This document shows, in pieces, positions 11,869 to 23,374 of a stretch of 64,000 bases of DNA (within the stretch, counting starts at the first letter, position 1; each line of letters opens with the position of its first letter). Origin of the DNA: Chaetoderma sp. LZ-2023a (taxonomy: Eukaryota > Mollusca > Caudofoveata > Chaetodermatida > Chaetodermatidae). The DNA is taken from positions 49,461,363 through 49,525,362 of the forward strand of contig CM067367.1 of the NCBI GenBank assembly GCA_034401795.1. Direction: 5' to 3'. The notes beneath the pieces were generated by a model. It did no database searches. It was given only the letters and a program-made list of their open reading frames with translations, and was not told the origin of the DNA. Position numbers and translations under genes: made by a program.

Positions 11869-12549
11869 GCATAATTCAACTGTTTCTTTGACGCATTTAT
11901 TGTGTAAAACGATAGATCTACTTATGTCCTAATAACGTGTAGTTACTTCTAATGAGTTGATTGTTTGGATCCAGGGTTACCGCCCCCCCCACTTTTGACG
12001 GAGCTATTTAAATTATGGGATGTTTTGCAAAATGCCAGAACATCTTTTAAAGACATGTATATATAATTGTGTAAGTGTCAATTTGGAAAGTTTGGACATT
12101 TCCTAAGCTGTCGATGTGGGATTTTCTCGCGGTGTTCCAAATTTCTGAATATATAAAAAACAGAATTTTAATTTTTTTCACACTTGACCCAAACGTGGAC
12201 ATGGGCTCCATAAACCAAATAATAAGAGTGGCCTAAGCAACGTGACGCTGCAACATTTTATTTGCAATTTCATACCAAATGTTATCAATAGGCGTGTACA
12301 TTATTTTGGAATTTTCCTGCAGTAGTTATGGAACTAACACAATGGTAAATTGATTAAATTTACTTCCAATAATTATTCTTGTTATTATATAGCTCTTATT
12401 AGAATAAAACATGCGTTTCAACTGCCGATAAATAAGTATGAAATTGCTCTAACTGTTTCAAAATTAGTTCCAATATTTTACATTAGTTTAAAATGACCAT
12501 ATACGAAATATTGAAGCAACATTTGTAACACATTATTTTTTACTTGCAG

Positions 12550-12670
12550 GAAGGAGTGACTGAAGGCCTCGTTCCCATGATGCGTCGATACCTAGATACG
12601 ATCGAAATCACCGACATATCGAGACACGTGATTGAAGGCCATCTCAATTTAATATCCAAGAAAGCATCCG
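12550..12670 (+). CDS. GCLC: GCLC penultimate coding exon
   Basis: The 121-nt exon follows a good acceptor (TTTTTTACTTGCAG) and ends at a GTATGC donor at 12671. It reads EGVTEGLVPMMRRYLDTIEI and continues to HLNLISKKAS plus one nucleotide. This aligns to the GCLC segment of the type EGVFPGLIPILNSYLENMEA ending in LKLIKKRASG. It starts in phase 0 and ends after one base of a Gly codon, exactly complementing the two-base start of the exon at 13709. The KKASG junction is a strongly conserved family feature. No stop or frameshift is seen, so the host gene looks intact here. Confidence 0.9.
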
Positions 12671-12811
12671 GTATGCTCAGATCTATCCATACGTATTGCA
12701 ATTTGTAAAGTTGTCTTTAAAGATTGACCACTTTGAGCATATGAATGTTAGGAGGCTGGCGTGCTGGCATTACATGCAGATACAGTGTGCAAAGGAGATA
12801 ATATCTATGGA

Positions 12812-13190
12812 AGGATCCGATCTGTCACTCACTTATCTGACGTCACAATCAGAATGACTTAGCTCCATTACGAAAATTATGTCACTGTAACATGCAAGGT
12901 TTATGTCTAATTTACAATCTACTAAATATTCTGTTGAATATTTTGAAACCAATAATTAAGTGCACCAGGCCCCAGTCAAATTATATTCAATATATTCAAC
13001 AGCATACCTGTATAATTACCTTCAAATTTAGATTCTTGGAATTCCGGTTTCAAATTTCCAAACCGATGCCAATATGGGTAAAATGTGTGTGAAATTTAGC
13101 TTAAGATCGGTCTAAACACGGCTGAGGTGTTGGTGGAGCTTAACTAGAGGTGGGCTGAGCATGGCTAAAACTGGAAAGGTTCATTCTAAA
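12812..13190 (+). mobile_element. MITE-A copy in the last GCLC intron
   Basis: A TGACGTCA-like left part, then ATATTCTGTTGAATATTTTG, a diverged loop (CACCAGGCCCCAGTCAAATT), the right arm ATATATTCAACAGCATACCT, and the far block ending GGCTAAAACTGGAAAGGTTC. The palindrome arms have several mismatches, so this is an older copy. Confidence 0.75.
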
Positions 13191-13708
13191 CGCTATCTCG
13201 CTTTCTAGCATCATCGTGTACTTCTTGTAAGGGGAATCTATCCATCGATGGTATCGTTGATATTCAGAGTATAAAATCTTAACCGTGAACTGAATGACCA
13301 TAAATAGTCCACATTAGAGCACCGATGTAGTGGTCAAGGCCGTCATGACCTTGGCATATTAATTGTTCTCATTGTTGTCCTCATATACGTGTTTTTTTGG
13401 CTAATTTGTTTCTGGTTCAAATTATATCAGAGATCTCATATATGAATAGAATTAAAGTATCGACTTTCACCTAATTTAATCTATGAGAAGTAAACTAATC
13501 ACATGGAAGCCGATATTACAGATGATCTCACTGGATGAACTGGCAGAATGTGCGTTTGCAATAAGTATAAATATATATTTACATATTATACCATATTTAT
13601 ATGTAATGTCTGGGAATTGTGAACTTTGATGTTATCACACTTGTCTGGTTTTTCCCATTATTATGATAATATCAAATTGAAGCAATTAATTTATCATACA
13701 TTTTTCAG

Positions 13709-13875
13709 GTGAGCTTTTGACAACGGCTCAATGGCAGCGCAAATTTGTTGTGAACCACCCGAGCTATCAGCATGATTCTATCGTCAGTGATGACATCATC
13801 TATGACTTAATGACCGAGATTGCTGAGATAACCCAGGGCAATAAGCGATGTAATGATCTCGTTCGAGACTATTAA
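13709..13875 (+). CDS. GCLC: GCLC terminal coding exon with stop
   Basis: After the acceptor TTTTTCAG the reading frame completes the Gly codon and runs ELLTTAQWQRKFVVNHPSYQ, then HDSIVSDDIIYDL, ending in NDLVRDY and TAA at 13873-13875. It corresponds to the GCLC C-terminus of the type ELMTVARWMREFIANHPDYK then QDSVITDEMNYSL. Vertebrate GCLC has a longer, poorly conserved tail; here it stops about 20-25 residues after the conserved block, a normal variation. The 3' UTR follows. No AATAAA is seen in the first several hundred bases; the first is at 14710-14715, after a MITE-A insertion. Confidence 0.9.
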
Positions 13876-14303
13876 GCATGTTAATCGTGGAACCCGGATA
13901 TATTCATTTTTAAAACAGCCATATAGGGCAGCTGCTGTAGAAATGATTTAACAATATTTCTACCATCCAATCCAACTGGATGTATTTGGTTCTTCAGGTT
14001 GAGCTGTATAAAATATCATTGTTTGTAAATATTGGAAGTGAAACAAAATAGTGTACAAAATCTGACGCTGGGATAATTCTGATTTTGTAGACCACATATA
14101 TACAGCTGTGCAATGAACTAAAAATTAAGCAAAACTCGATCAGCCAATATCGGTTACCAACACGTAGACTGTACACACCATTTCTTGTGCAATCCACTGC
14201 AGCCACGACTTTTCGGATTATGTGATGGTAGAGCACGGTGTGTTCCATTATAACACGAAAGTCAGATGTAATACTACAATTCCATTTAATTAGTATTAAT
14301 GAC
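13876..14303. other. Downstream / 3' UTR region of GCLC
   Basis: AT-rich sequence following the GCLC stop, with no recognisable repeat or further exon. A TATAAA-type weak poly(A) hexamer lies near 14006; no canonical signal is present. Confidence 0.35.
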
Positions 14304-14560
14304 AATGGACCTTTCCATTATTAACTATGCCCCGCCAATCACTAGCTAAGCTCAACCCACACCTCGTCGTGTTGGGATTGATCGGTCCCCGAATGCCCTA
14401 GCTATCAATTTCCTGAAAACTATACAAGGAAGCTGTTGATTATTGTGCAACTAATTTGACTGGGTGCTGTTGCAGCCTATGCTTCATTATGATGTCATTC
14501 TACACATCACGCTGTTCATTATGACGTCATATGATGAGTGGGTACTCTGGAAAGGTGAAT
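14304..14560 (-). mobile_element. MITE-A copy, internally deleted
   Basis: It starts AATGGACCTTTCCATT and ends ACTCTGGAAAGGTGAAT, so both family termini are preserved. Between them are AGCTAAGCTCAACCCACACC, one diverged palindrome arm and TTATGACGTCAT. Most of the second palindrome arm is lost. Confidence 0.75.
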
Positions 14561-14640
14561 TATATGAGAATGTCCTGGCTAGACAAGTGTTTAGCTGACA
14601 AGGACCGAATATGTGAGATCCTGGATAGTAATGTTCTCGC

Positions 14641-15350
14641 ACACACGCATGCACACACGATCTTACTCGTTAATGCAGAACGACCACAAACACACTCATG
14701 CAAAAATCTAATAAAACAAAGGATTCGATGGATGTGTGTATGAGTGTGAGTGGGTCAGTTGCTTGCTAGGTTGCTTCCTTGCTTGGTTAGTTGGTGGGTC
14801 GGTGTGTGGGTGATGGGTGGGTGGGTGTGGATGGATGGATTACAATTGCTAACATGTGATCATCCTCAGAGTATGCAATGGCCACGTCATGATGAGATAC
14901 AATCTGTTCCTATGATATTGTGATGAGGACGAATAAACAAATGAATAAATAAACGATTGAGTAAATCAATGAACGAACGGATGAACAAATGAATGAATGA
15001 ACAGAGGAACGAGCAAACGAATGAATGAACAAATGAATGAATAAACGATTGAAGCAACGAACAAATGAACGAACGAACGAATGAATGGAGGACAGAACGA
15101 ACAAATAAATTAGCGAAACAGCAAACAGGCAAATGAATGTTTGGTTGGTGTGGTGTGTGGGGTGTGTTGATTGATTGATTGATTTATTGATTGATTGTTT
15201 GGTTGGATGGTTGATTGGTTGGCTGGCTGGCTGGCGGGCTGGCTGGATTGATTGATTGATTAATTGATCGATTGATTGGTCTGAATGAATGAACAAAATC
15301 AATAATAAGTTAGGGACCAGAATGATGGATTGATAGATGAATGTGTGCAA
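14641..15350. repeat. Tetranucleotide-rich low-complexity tract
   Basis: GGGT/GGAT-type repeats are followed by an imperfect (GAAT/GAAC)n tract (about 14925-15140) and (GATT)n with GGCT interruptions (about 15165-15280). The apparent 81-146-residue minus-strand frames made of Ser/Phe/Ile or Gln/Ser/Ile repeats are artefacts. Confidence 0.85.
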
Positions 15351-15663
15351 TCATGGAGGAAATGGAGCGAGGAATCAGTAAATGATTATATGTATATTAA
15401 TAATTATTGTATTATATATTTTATTATAGAAATTCACTAAGCATTTCACATTGCCAATCAATACGCGCGTAATTTGTTATTTAGCACCCTCTATCTGCCA
15501 TTGCATGTTTATAGTAAAAGCTTATTCACGCTAAGATAGTATTAGGTAGCTTAGACTTATGGCGGGCAACTATTTACGGAAGTAGAATGTTATCTCTTAT
15601 CCTGCTGATATCAAGTTTAACAGAAGGATTCGATCTGACATTCAAGTACTTGACGTTATTATC

Positions 15664-16040
15664 AATGGACCTTTTCAAGTGTATCCATCAATCATATGAC
15701 GTCATAATCAACCACGTGACGTGTAGGATGACGTCATAATCATGACGTGAAAAATGATTCGAAATAGTCCGCCTTTAGCGCTTACAAGTTGCACAAATTG
15801 TATGTCTTTACCATTTCAGAAACATTATGTTGAATATGATGAAACTAATTTGACCGGACGATGTTGCCATAGGCAGCAACAGCGTGCAATCAAATTAGTT
15901 TCAAAATATTTATACCTGTATATTTTTTGTCAAATTGATAATCAGGGAGTTCGGGGATCGATAGATCCCAACACGAGCGCATTGTGGCTGGAGCTTAGCT
16001 GATGACGGCCGAGGCATAGCTAAAAATGGAAAGGTCCATT
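15664..16040 (+). mobile_element. MITE-A copy, near full length, type example
   Basis: The left end AATGGACCTTTTCA and right end TGGAAAGGTCCATT form terminal inverted repeats of about 14 bp. From the left it has CATATGACGTCATAATCA, CGTGACGTGTAGGATGACGT, CAAATTGTATGTCTTTAC, then the hairpin: TGTTGAATATGATGAAACTA, ATTTGACCGG, a loop GCCATAGGCAGCAACAG, and CAAATTAGTTTCAAAATATT. After it come GTTCGGGGATCGATAGATCC, GTGGCTGGAGCTTAGCT and GGCATAGCTAAAAATGG. There is no coding capacity, so it is a non-autonomous element. It ends where the next copy begins. Confidence 0.85.
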
Positions 16041-16387
16041 ACTTCACTAGTTACGTAACGTCACAATCAAAATTAAGTAACTGCGTCACGGAAGTTGAAA
16101 AGCATGTGCTAAGGTGTACGAAGTGTATTCATTTGATGGATTTACACTTTAATAAGCATTCTGTTGAATATTTTGAAACAAATTTGACTGGACACTGTTG
16201 CTGCCAAATAAGGCAACAGTCCATCGTCAAATTAGTTTCAAAACATTCAGCAACTTACCAGTTTAGCCCTACTTACCTTGAAATTTAGATACTGGAAATT
16301 CAGGTTTCAAAATTTCTAATCAATTCCAATATATCTAAATGTGGGCGTGGCTTATGTAGAGATGGGCGTTGCATAGATATAAATGGA
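16041..16387 (+). mobile_element. MITE-A copy abutting the previous one
   Basis: It has TACGTAACGTCACAATCA at the left, palindrome arms TCTGTTGAATATTTTGAAAC and CAAATTAGTTTCAAAACATT around a CTGTTGCTGCC...GGCAACAG loop, and the far block GTGGGCGTGGCTTATG. Its right end is lost in the adjoining CTA microsatellite. Confidence 0.8.
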
Positions 16388-16395
16388 TACCAGTA

Positions 16396-16473
16396 TGCTA
16401 CTACTACTACTACTACCACTACCACTACCACTATCACCACCACCACCACCACCACCACCACCACCACCACCAC

Positions 16474-16539
<66 letters not shown>

Positions 16540-16700
16540 TTCCTACTACTACTATTCCTACTACTACAACTACCACCATCAGCTCCACCCCCACCACCAC
16601 TCACTACTACTATTACTACTACTACTACTACAATGGCGACGACGACGACGACAACGAGGGTGATGACTACTACTACTACTACTACTACTACTACGTAATA
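16396..16700. repeat. (CTA)n/(CCA)n trinucleotide microsatellite
   Basis: Alternating blocks of CTA, CCA and CTA repeats with short GAC/ACG interruptions (16637-16660) and a final CTA block. Poly-Tyr, poly-Thr and poly-Leu frames here are not genes. Confidence 0.95.
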
Positions 16701-16908
16701 GTATAATATAGTGCAATATATATTTATACTTATTGCAATAAATGAGTCAAAATTACAGCTGTTATTTGATTTTACTTTCTACCGAAGGGTACTTAGGCAG
16801 AAAAAGAACGCCTGTATCTGTATCGATCAACATTAGATGAATATTTAGCAGGCTCTTCGTGAATATGAAGTTTCTAATAGATGCGGGCAGTTAGGCCGGT
16901 GGCCATGT

Positions 16909-17275
16909 AATGGGCCGTTCCACTTTATCAACCCATCCTATGACGTCAAAATCAACTACGCGACGTGTAGAATGACATTAAAATGAATGACGTCATGAAT
17001 AGCATCCATAAGTACGCCACGAACGCATATTTGAAGACGGACTATGCGTTGTTGTACGAATTGTATGTCTACTATTTAATGCATATTCTGTTGAATATTT
17101 TGAAATTAATTTGATTGGGCGCTGTTGCTGCCATAGGCAGCAAAAGTACCAAGTCAAATTAGTTACAAAATATTCAACAGCTTACCTGTATAGTTTTCAG
17201 GAAATCGATAGTTGGGCCATTCGAGGACACCACGGCGAAGTGTGGGTGGAGCTGGAAATGTTCATTAGTAATATG
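16909..17275 (+). mobile_element. MITE-A copy, well preserved hairpin
   Basis: Left part ATGGGCCGTTCCACTTTATC with TATGACGTCAAAATC and AATGACGTCATGAAT. The hairpin arms at about 17087-17117 and 17150-17178 flank a CTGCCATAGGCAGCAAAAG loop. The right block is GAAGTGTGGGTGGAGCTGG and the end TGGAAATGTTCATTA. It is the third copy in 1.6 kb. Confidence 0.8.
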
Positions 17276-18330
17276 GCCGTGACTGCAAAAAGCGTGCATG
17301 CAAAGAGTCTCTTTGTCAAATTAGTTTTAAAAAATTCAACATAATGGTTAGTAAATTATAAATTCATCAAATATATACAATGCAACTCTCCAAGATTGAC
17401 GTATTTTGAGAAAGAATGCCTTCCCTCAATTGATCGCTCACAGCACTTCTGGCTGCTAAATTATCCAGGCGACACTCAAACAGTATTAATTTGCTATTAG
17501 GTTCTGAGACAATGCAATTTAAGTTGCTTATATATTATCATAATAATTAAACAATAATATTTTGATTGTAGTTTATCATAGGAACTCTTTAAAATACAAT
17601 GTCTTTTAGAGCGATAGTAAATCAACGTGAGCCTGTTGCTGGATGAGCATTTTACCAGCCAGCAAACATGCTCTGAGCGTTGATTTCAGGAATCCATGCG
17701 CAATGACGGCAATCTGCATGGGAAGGTGTATTGGTACACCTTAGTCACGGATCTTTCGAGTTTCGTGAGGGAATTAAATCTTTTGAGCGACAGATTTGAT
17801 CCATCCATTGCACCATCATCGTATCGTTTAATATTTAAATGGAATCACAATGAGAGAAGGGCAAAAACACGCCAAATGATGTATTCCTATATTTTAATTA
17901 AAATAAAATATAAATATTACCAATTTCAAATTCAAATAGTTTTTGGTCTAAAAACTAACAATTGAATTGTCACCAAGACGTTAGAAGCGTTCACACAAAG
18001 TAAATATTCATACAAAGTAAATATGTATCATTTTGGAAGTCACATATCTTTGATGACTCAAACAGTGTTAATCGAAATAAACTGAGGACATATAGAAATA
18101 TAAATGGCATATATGAGATGGTGAACTATTTCGCTGTGAATGTAAACCCAGGATTTGAGCTCTCAGAATTTGTAAAACTATGAATTAGTAGTCGCAAACT
18201 AAGGATTGAAGACGTAGACATCAGAAGATTCCACTGGATTAGAGAATACATAAGTTGTGCCATAAAGAAATTTAAGGTGAACTCTATTTTTTCATTATGT
18301 GGTCTAATCTACAAGAACTAAGGAAACTGC
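17276..18330. other. Unassigned AT-rich intergenic sequence
   Basis: Apart from a stray MITE-A-like arm (GTCAAATTAGTTTTAAAAAA near 17310), I see no repeat, RNA gene or convincing exon. The 89-codon frame at 17696-17965 lacks homology. Confidence 0.35.
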
Positions 18331-18333
18331 ATT

Positions 18334-18590
18334 TTAACCCCTCCTGTTTCAGTTTAATTCTATAATGGTTAAACCTGCAAACTGGCACCTGCCGTGTTCT
18401 TGAGTGATGTACATTTGCGGGCCAATAGAAGACAATTTTTGAAAATTTATCACTGGAAAGACTAGCTCGGTAACCGAGCCAGTCTTTCCAGTGGTAACAT
18501 TTCAACAATAGTCTTCTCTTGGCCTGTACGTGTACACTGTCAAAGCAATAATTTGGATTTTCTTGAATATTGACCATTTAATGATCAAGC
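18334..18590. mobile_element. MITE-B-like copy
   Basis: Central palindrome CACTGGAAAGACTAGCTCGG plus TAACCGAGCCAGTCTTTCCA (18450-18497), followed by TCTTCTCTTGGCCTGTACGT as in the other MITE-B copies. A TTAACCC occurs at 18334 and TTGACCATTTAATG near 18570, but the termini are diverged and the boundaries approximate. Confidence 0.55.
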
Positions 18591-19100
18591 TGAACAACAC
18601 GTGTGGCAACAGGAAGTTATTTTTTTGTAAATTTCTGTGGCAAATTTACACACATTGTCTTCTCTAAATGGACATTTACTGAGTGAGAATTGCAATTTTC
18701 TTTGAGATATCTAGAACTTTAAAGGTTCACCACCACGCAGGCACGCACACACACATGCGCACACAAAATCCATTCGACCCGACTACTCCGATGTATCATT
18801 TTGTGATTGGGGTACCTGGCCCTTTATTAGAGCTGGCTCTTGGACCTTGGCTTGTTTTTGCCTCTGGAGCTGTGTTGGTTTGTATTACTAGTGTTTGTAC
18901 TTTGTCTAGTTACAATTGTTTGTTTGGAATTATTCATTGACATTATTCAGGACCCTGGTTAACTTTGGGAGGTGCTGTGGTGCAGATGGGTTATCCCCAC
19001 GTCAGCTGCGGCGTCTCACCTACGCTCATTGTTACACCCTTCTGCGCCTAGAATTTGGGTATATTTCTAGATTGTCTTATTATTATATATCTACTAGTTG
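18591..19100. other. Unassigned spacer
   Basis: It includes a short CA/GCAC-rich stretch (18735-18765). No recognisable domain is seen in the open frames at 18683-18940 and 18916-19215; the latter overlaps the antisense LINE tail. Confidence 0.3.
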
Positions 19101-19106
19101 GTTATG

Positions 19107-20210
19107 TCATGATCGTATAGAAGGGAGTGAGTTCCATGTGTTAATAATTCGGTTTGGGAAAAAATGCCGACGAATTTCTTTTCTGCTGCGTTTAGTATTG
19201 AGCTTGAATGTGTGATCTCTAGTACGTGTGTTACTTGATCTGTCAAAGTATGTGTTTTTGTCAATGTTGTAATCATCATGGATAAATTTGTATGTTTCGA
19301 TTAAGTCTCCTCTAAGCCTTCTGTATTTTAGTGACATGAGATTCAAAGCCTTTAACCTGTCTGTGTAGCAGTAGTTTCTCAAATGGCGAACAAGGTTAGT
19401 GGCTCTAAGCTGGACTCTTTTGATTATATAAGATTATCTTTTAAAACGAGGTGCCCATATGCAGTTATAGTATTCCAAAATTGGTCGTACTAGTGATTTG
19501 AATAACAGGGTAAGCGTGTTTTCATCTATATAATTGAAGGTTCTTTTAATTAGACCAACTATGCTGTTAGCCTTTGATACAGTTGCATTTATATAGGTAT
19601 CGAAGGAGAGGTTTTCATCTATGTGTACGTCAAGATCTTTTTCACTTGTGGACGGTATGATTTCAATGGCTTGTGACTGGCGTCTAGTGTCCGTCATACA
19701 ATACTGGGTCCTAGGATTATTTGAACCAAAATGTATTACATGTGTTTTCTCTGTATTAAAGTGTAGCTGCCAAATCTGAGACCAATTACATACATTTCTA
19801 TATTATCTTGAAGGTTCACGGTGTTAGGGTTACGAAACAGTTTTGTATCATCTGCAAAGATCTTACAAGGGCAGGTTACAGAATCGGGTAGATACAAAAG
19901 GAAAAGTGTAGGTACCAAAACACTGCCTTGAGGCACACCACTAGTGACGGCTGTCCAGTCGGATGTTGCTTCGTTGATCTTTACACACTGTTTTCTTTCG
20001 GGTAGAAATGCTTCAGTCCAGTTAATTAGTTGCTCTCCTAGACCGTACATTCTCATATTTTAGAGGTCTTTTGTGTGGTAAAGATTGGAAAAATCTAAGT
20101 ATATTGCGTCTATGGGTTTGTTTTCATCTAGATTGGATGTTATGGTTTCCTTGTACTCCAGTAACTGTGTTTTCATGCACACATCTGTTTCAGCTTTGCC
20201 ATTGTGTTAT
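19107..20210 (-). pseudogene. 3' fragment of a CR1/Jockey-type non-LTR retrotransposon (RT and C-terminal region)
   Basis: Reading the minus strand from about 20210: NLDENKPIDAIYLDF (RT block), then MYGLGEQLINW, SGVPQGSVLVPTLFLLYL and the catalytic FADDTKLF. Further on are EKDLDVHIDENLSFDTYINA, LVRPILEYYNCIWAPRFKR, and the tail with LKALNLMSLKYRRLRGDLIE and NTWNSLP. The blocks are in family order but spread over three frames (20056, 19697, 19382), so the copy is dead. 5' endonuclease and ORF1 regions are absent (5' truncated). It is the same lineage as the copies at 43945-44750 and 46330-49050. Confidence 0.85.
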
Positions 20211-20960
20211 GCTCTATTGTGGATTTGTGTCAATAAGCTTTTTCCTGGCATTTTCTGTCCTTCTCCAGACTTAAGGTTATCCTGACTCCTGATTACGCTT
20301 CGGTGCATCTGGTACAGTGTCAATGTTTACCAGATTAATGGATGGTCGGATCTATTGGGCCATTAAACACACATGTCAGAATATCACCTATTCGTAGCAG
20401 CATTGAGGCTCATTTGCTATCCCTGCATCGGTTGCGGATCTAAGTCTGTTGATGAATTAATTTTACATTGAAATAATCTTTCATTCAATAGATGGATCCC
20501 ATCTGTTACCCAACTATATGATGTCATATTAAATTAGGTCACGTTAGCCTGACGAAACAATACATTTGCTAAATCATAAACATTGAACAGTCCATCGCTT
20601 CTCAGACTGGCGCTTAAGTCACATCCTCCTCTTCGGAGCTATGATCCCCTTATGGCGGGGAATGGCTGACGCAGGAGTTGATACTTAATCTTTACTATAA
20701 AGGGCATAGGTTCTTATCCTGCAAAACCTAAGATTGACAGCCTATTACTTGTTTTAGGGCGAAAGTGCCACAGGCGGCCCCCTACCGCTGGTGATCTTGG
20801 CTTTCACGCCAACGCTCACATATGGCTTGTGCAAGTCTGGGGGATGTAGCAAATTATGTTATTTGCTTTATTTCAAAGTGTCACAGCTGGCTCCCATCGA
20901 AGGTGGTCTTGCCTCTCCACTCGCACGTGCACTGTTACCTCCAATTTACGTGTGCGCTCC
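20211..20960. other. Unassigned, probable retroelement debris
   Basis: Some minus-strand RT homology may extend to about 20290. A segment around 20330-20480 resembles the Cys/His-containing 3' end of some LINEs, but no frame is long enough to name. The rest is unrecognised. Confidence 0.25.
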
Positions 20961-20967
20961 TTGTTAG

Positions 20968-20969
<2 letters not shown>

Positions 20970-21005
<36 letters not shown>

Positions 21006-21027
21006 TCCCTCTCTCTCTCTCTCTCTA
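20970..21027. repeat. (CT)n microsatellite
   Basis: Nearly pure CT dinucleotides with two CC interruptions. Confidence 0.95.
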
Positions 21028-22050
21028 GCAGGTGAAAGAGGGTCTAGTTCTGTTTAAAATAACACCAAATTGGAAAATGCAGTACGCCTGCTACTTAAGG
21101 TTCGTATGCGAACATAATTGTAATAGCCATTTATACAATATAGTTGAAAATATAATCAAAATTCGTTTCCCCCATACGTTTATTTTTATTAAGCAGACTT
21201 ATATCCTCTAACTTGGTTAATAGATATTGAAAAATCGCAAACATTGTGCTCATTTTCATTGAAATTTTGGTGAAAGGGAGAGTCGCCTTATAAGAACCGT
21301 CTGAGCAAATAAATTAGCTTGATTGCGTCCCATACACGTGACACATTTTGAGTTGGGAATCGATCGGCGCGTCGGTGGCACGCTGTCAGATATTGAACAA
21401 GGTTGTTTTTGTTATTAACTGTGAACGTTTTAAGCGAATCGGCGTATATGTTCTGAAATATTGAGACATGTGTGATCTCTTTATGCAAAGTCATACGAGT
21501 CGTGTCATACACACATTAACATAACTGGTGGGAAATTCCAGCAATCCTGGCTGGACGATAACATTCAACTGTCCGATACATAAATTTGCTAACGTACCGA
21601 GGAACAATACACAATTGGCAATATCAAAACAATTAAATTTAAAGCTGGAAGGATAGACAGGCAGATATTAAGCTGGCAAATAATTGATCATGAAACTGCC
21701 AGATTGGTAGCACCATAAATAAACAAATGTGCATTAAACTGGATGATGGGCCATTGAGCAAATATGGATTTAATGGATAGGTGAGTGACAGGTGGGTGGA
21801 TGGAGTGATGAGCAATTGACGCGTAGAAAGATAATTTTATAGATAATCTGGATTTGGTAGGGTTATGTACATAACAGACAGATGGATGCTGGATGAAATG
21901 ATAAGGATAGGGAATTTATGGATAAGTAAATGACACATGGAAGGATGATGGAGGAAATGGTGAATGCCAGGATAATGAAACGGACGGACACGGAGGGGGG
22001 GGGGGGTGGTGGAAGTGGGTGTGGTGGTTTACAGGCTGCTACCACACGTG
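21028..22050. other. Unassigned intergenic sequence with GGAT/GATG-rich part
   Basis: From about 21640 to 21980 the sequence is purine-biased with frequent GGAT/GATG motifs and ends in a G10 run (21996-22005). No gene is recognised. Confidence 0.3.
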
Positions 22051-22053
22051 CAA

Positions 22054-22074
22054 AGAGAGAGAGAGAGAGAGAGA

Positions 22075-22112
<38 letters not shown>

Positions 22113-22113
22113 T
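22054..22113. repeat. (GA)n(GT)n(GA)n microsatellite
   Basis: GAGAGA repeats, then about 14 GT units, then GAGAGA. Confidence 0.95.
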
Positions 22114-22660
22114 CTTAACTTCAATATTGCCTATTTTTAACACTTTATGACGTCATTTTCAGAGTGCATCAACACTTATTCGCCATTGGCTAGTGTTACG
22201 TCATAATTAATCAACGCATTAAGACTAAAACACGATGTTCGCGCTGGGGATACCGCGTAGTAAGCTGGTAGCCGACTCCCATTTGCTCATAATCACAATA
22301 CTGGAGCCGGTAACGGCTACAGAATCCACGACGCTGATTGGCTAACACTAACAAGCCGCATACGCGGAAGACCGAATATTTCTATTGGTTGTCAATTTTT
22401 AGCACGGAGGAAATCCAAAACAAGGGCATGGAATGTAAAATACATCTGTTTACATTTTAATCAGCTGATTACGAATACGGCAATACATCTCGTAAAACCG
22501 CAATTATTCAGTATCTAGTCCATCTTATGAAATGCAAATAAACATTCTTTGGTATGATTTGTTACAATTTCATAGTTATTCGTCAAATTCAAACTGGTGA
22601 AATGTATTTCTGTAAACGTATTCTAAGATTCCGGAAAATATCAATCTTCGGCTGTTGGAG
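22114..22660. other. Unassigned region with locally higher GC
   Basis: 22150-22440 contains TGACGTCA, several ATTGGC/ATTGGT (CCAAT-box complement) motifs and CpGs. This could be a promoter-like segment, but no following exon could be recognised. Nothing else is seen. Confidence 0.25.
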
Positions 22661-22664
22661 GTAC

Positions 22665-22800
22665 AGTACAGCTCAGAAATAACTTAAATTGCTTTCAAAG
22701 CAAAATAAAACATACTGCTGAATATTTTGGACGCAATGTGATCGGAAGCCATTATAGTGCCGCGGTAGGTCCAAAATATTCAGCATAACGTTTCTTACAT
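22665..22800. mobile_element. Palindromic MITE related to MITE-A
   Basis: Arms TACTGCTGAATATTTTGGAC and GTCCAAAATATTCAGCATAA enclose CAATGTGATCGGAAGCC and TAGTGCCGCGGTAG. The arm sequence resembles MITE-A (TGAATATTTTG) but the inner part differs, so this may be a sister family. Confidence 0.6.
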
Positions 22801-23049
22801 CGTGTTCGAAATTGTGGTAAACAACATGTTTCTTTTTTTTTGCTTTGGAAATATGTTAATTTATTTATGACCTGGACTATAGTCCTACTGCATTGTAGTC
22901 TGTTGTAATTTGGGGGTGGGGTGTGGGATGGGTGTCTAACACGGTTGTAGGTTCTTGAGTCTTTCATATGTGCATTTACCCAGTATCTTGTTAAAACACA
23001 AGAAGAGTTAAGCCTTTGACCCTCATAGCCCAGAAATGACAAAATCTTT

Positions 23050-23160
23050 ATTAAATGCAGTAGTAAATATTATATTAAATATTTTTGAAACTAATTTGAC
23101 TGAGCTGCCACAGATTCAAAATAGTCAATAGGTTTCCTGTATAGTTGCCTTAAAATTGAG
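23050..23160 (+). mobile_element. MITE-A fragment
   Basis: AAATATTTTTGAAACTAATT followed by TGACTGAGCTGCCACAGATT and a diverged second arm with TTTCCTGTATAGTTGCCTTA. Termini are absent. Confidence 0.55.
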
Positions 23161-23374
23161 ACATTGGCATTGTAAGGGCTAAAATGGTATCACTATGTAT
23201 CAGCCTAAAATGTCTATGTACCTTGTGCCCACAAGAACCTGGTATTACCATGAAGAATATGTTGTCTGGTCTTTGGGCTTTGAATGAGTTAATGGCTTGG
23301 AAATAACCTGTTAATCACTGAACCAGTCAAAATAATGTCTACTGTGATCCTGAGAAATATCTCTTTGTAGGCCA

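Noticed and set aside
16369-16706. Poly-Tyr/Leu/Thr/Pro ORFs
   Set aside because: Artefacts of CTA/CCA repeats.
15664-17275. Repeated palindromes as a CRISPR array
   Set aside because: Copies are ~370-bp transposon-like units with own termini, dispersed in both orientations in a eukaryotic genome; there are no regular spacers or cas genes.
19107-20210. Host gene related to 'jockey mobile element RNA-directed DNA polymerase'
   Set aside because: RT blocks in three frames and 5' truncation show a dead LINE copy.
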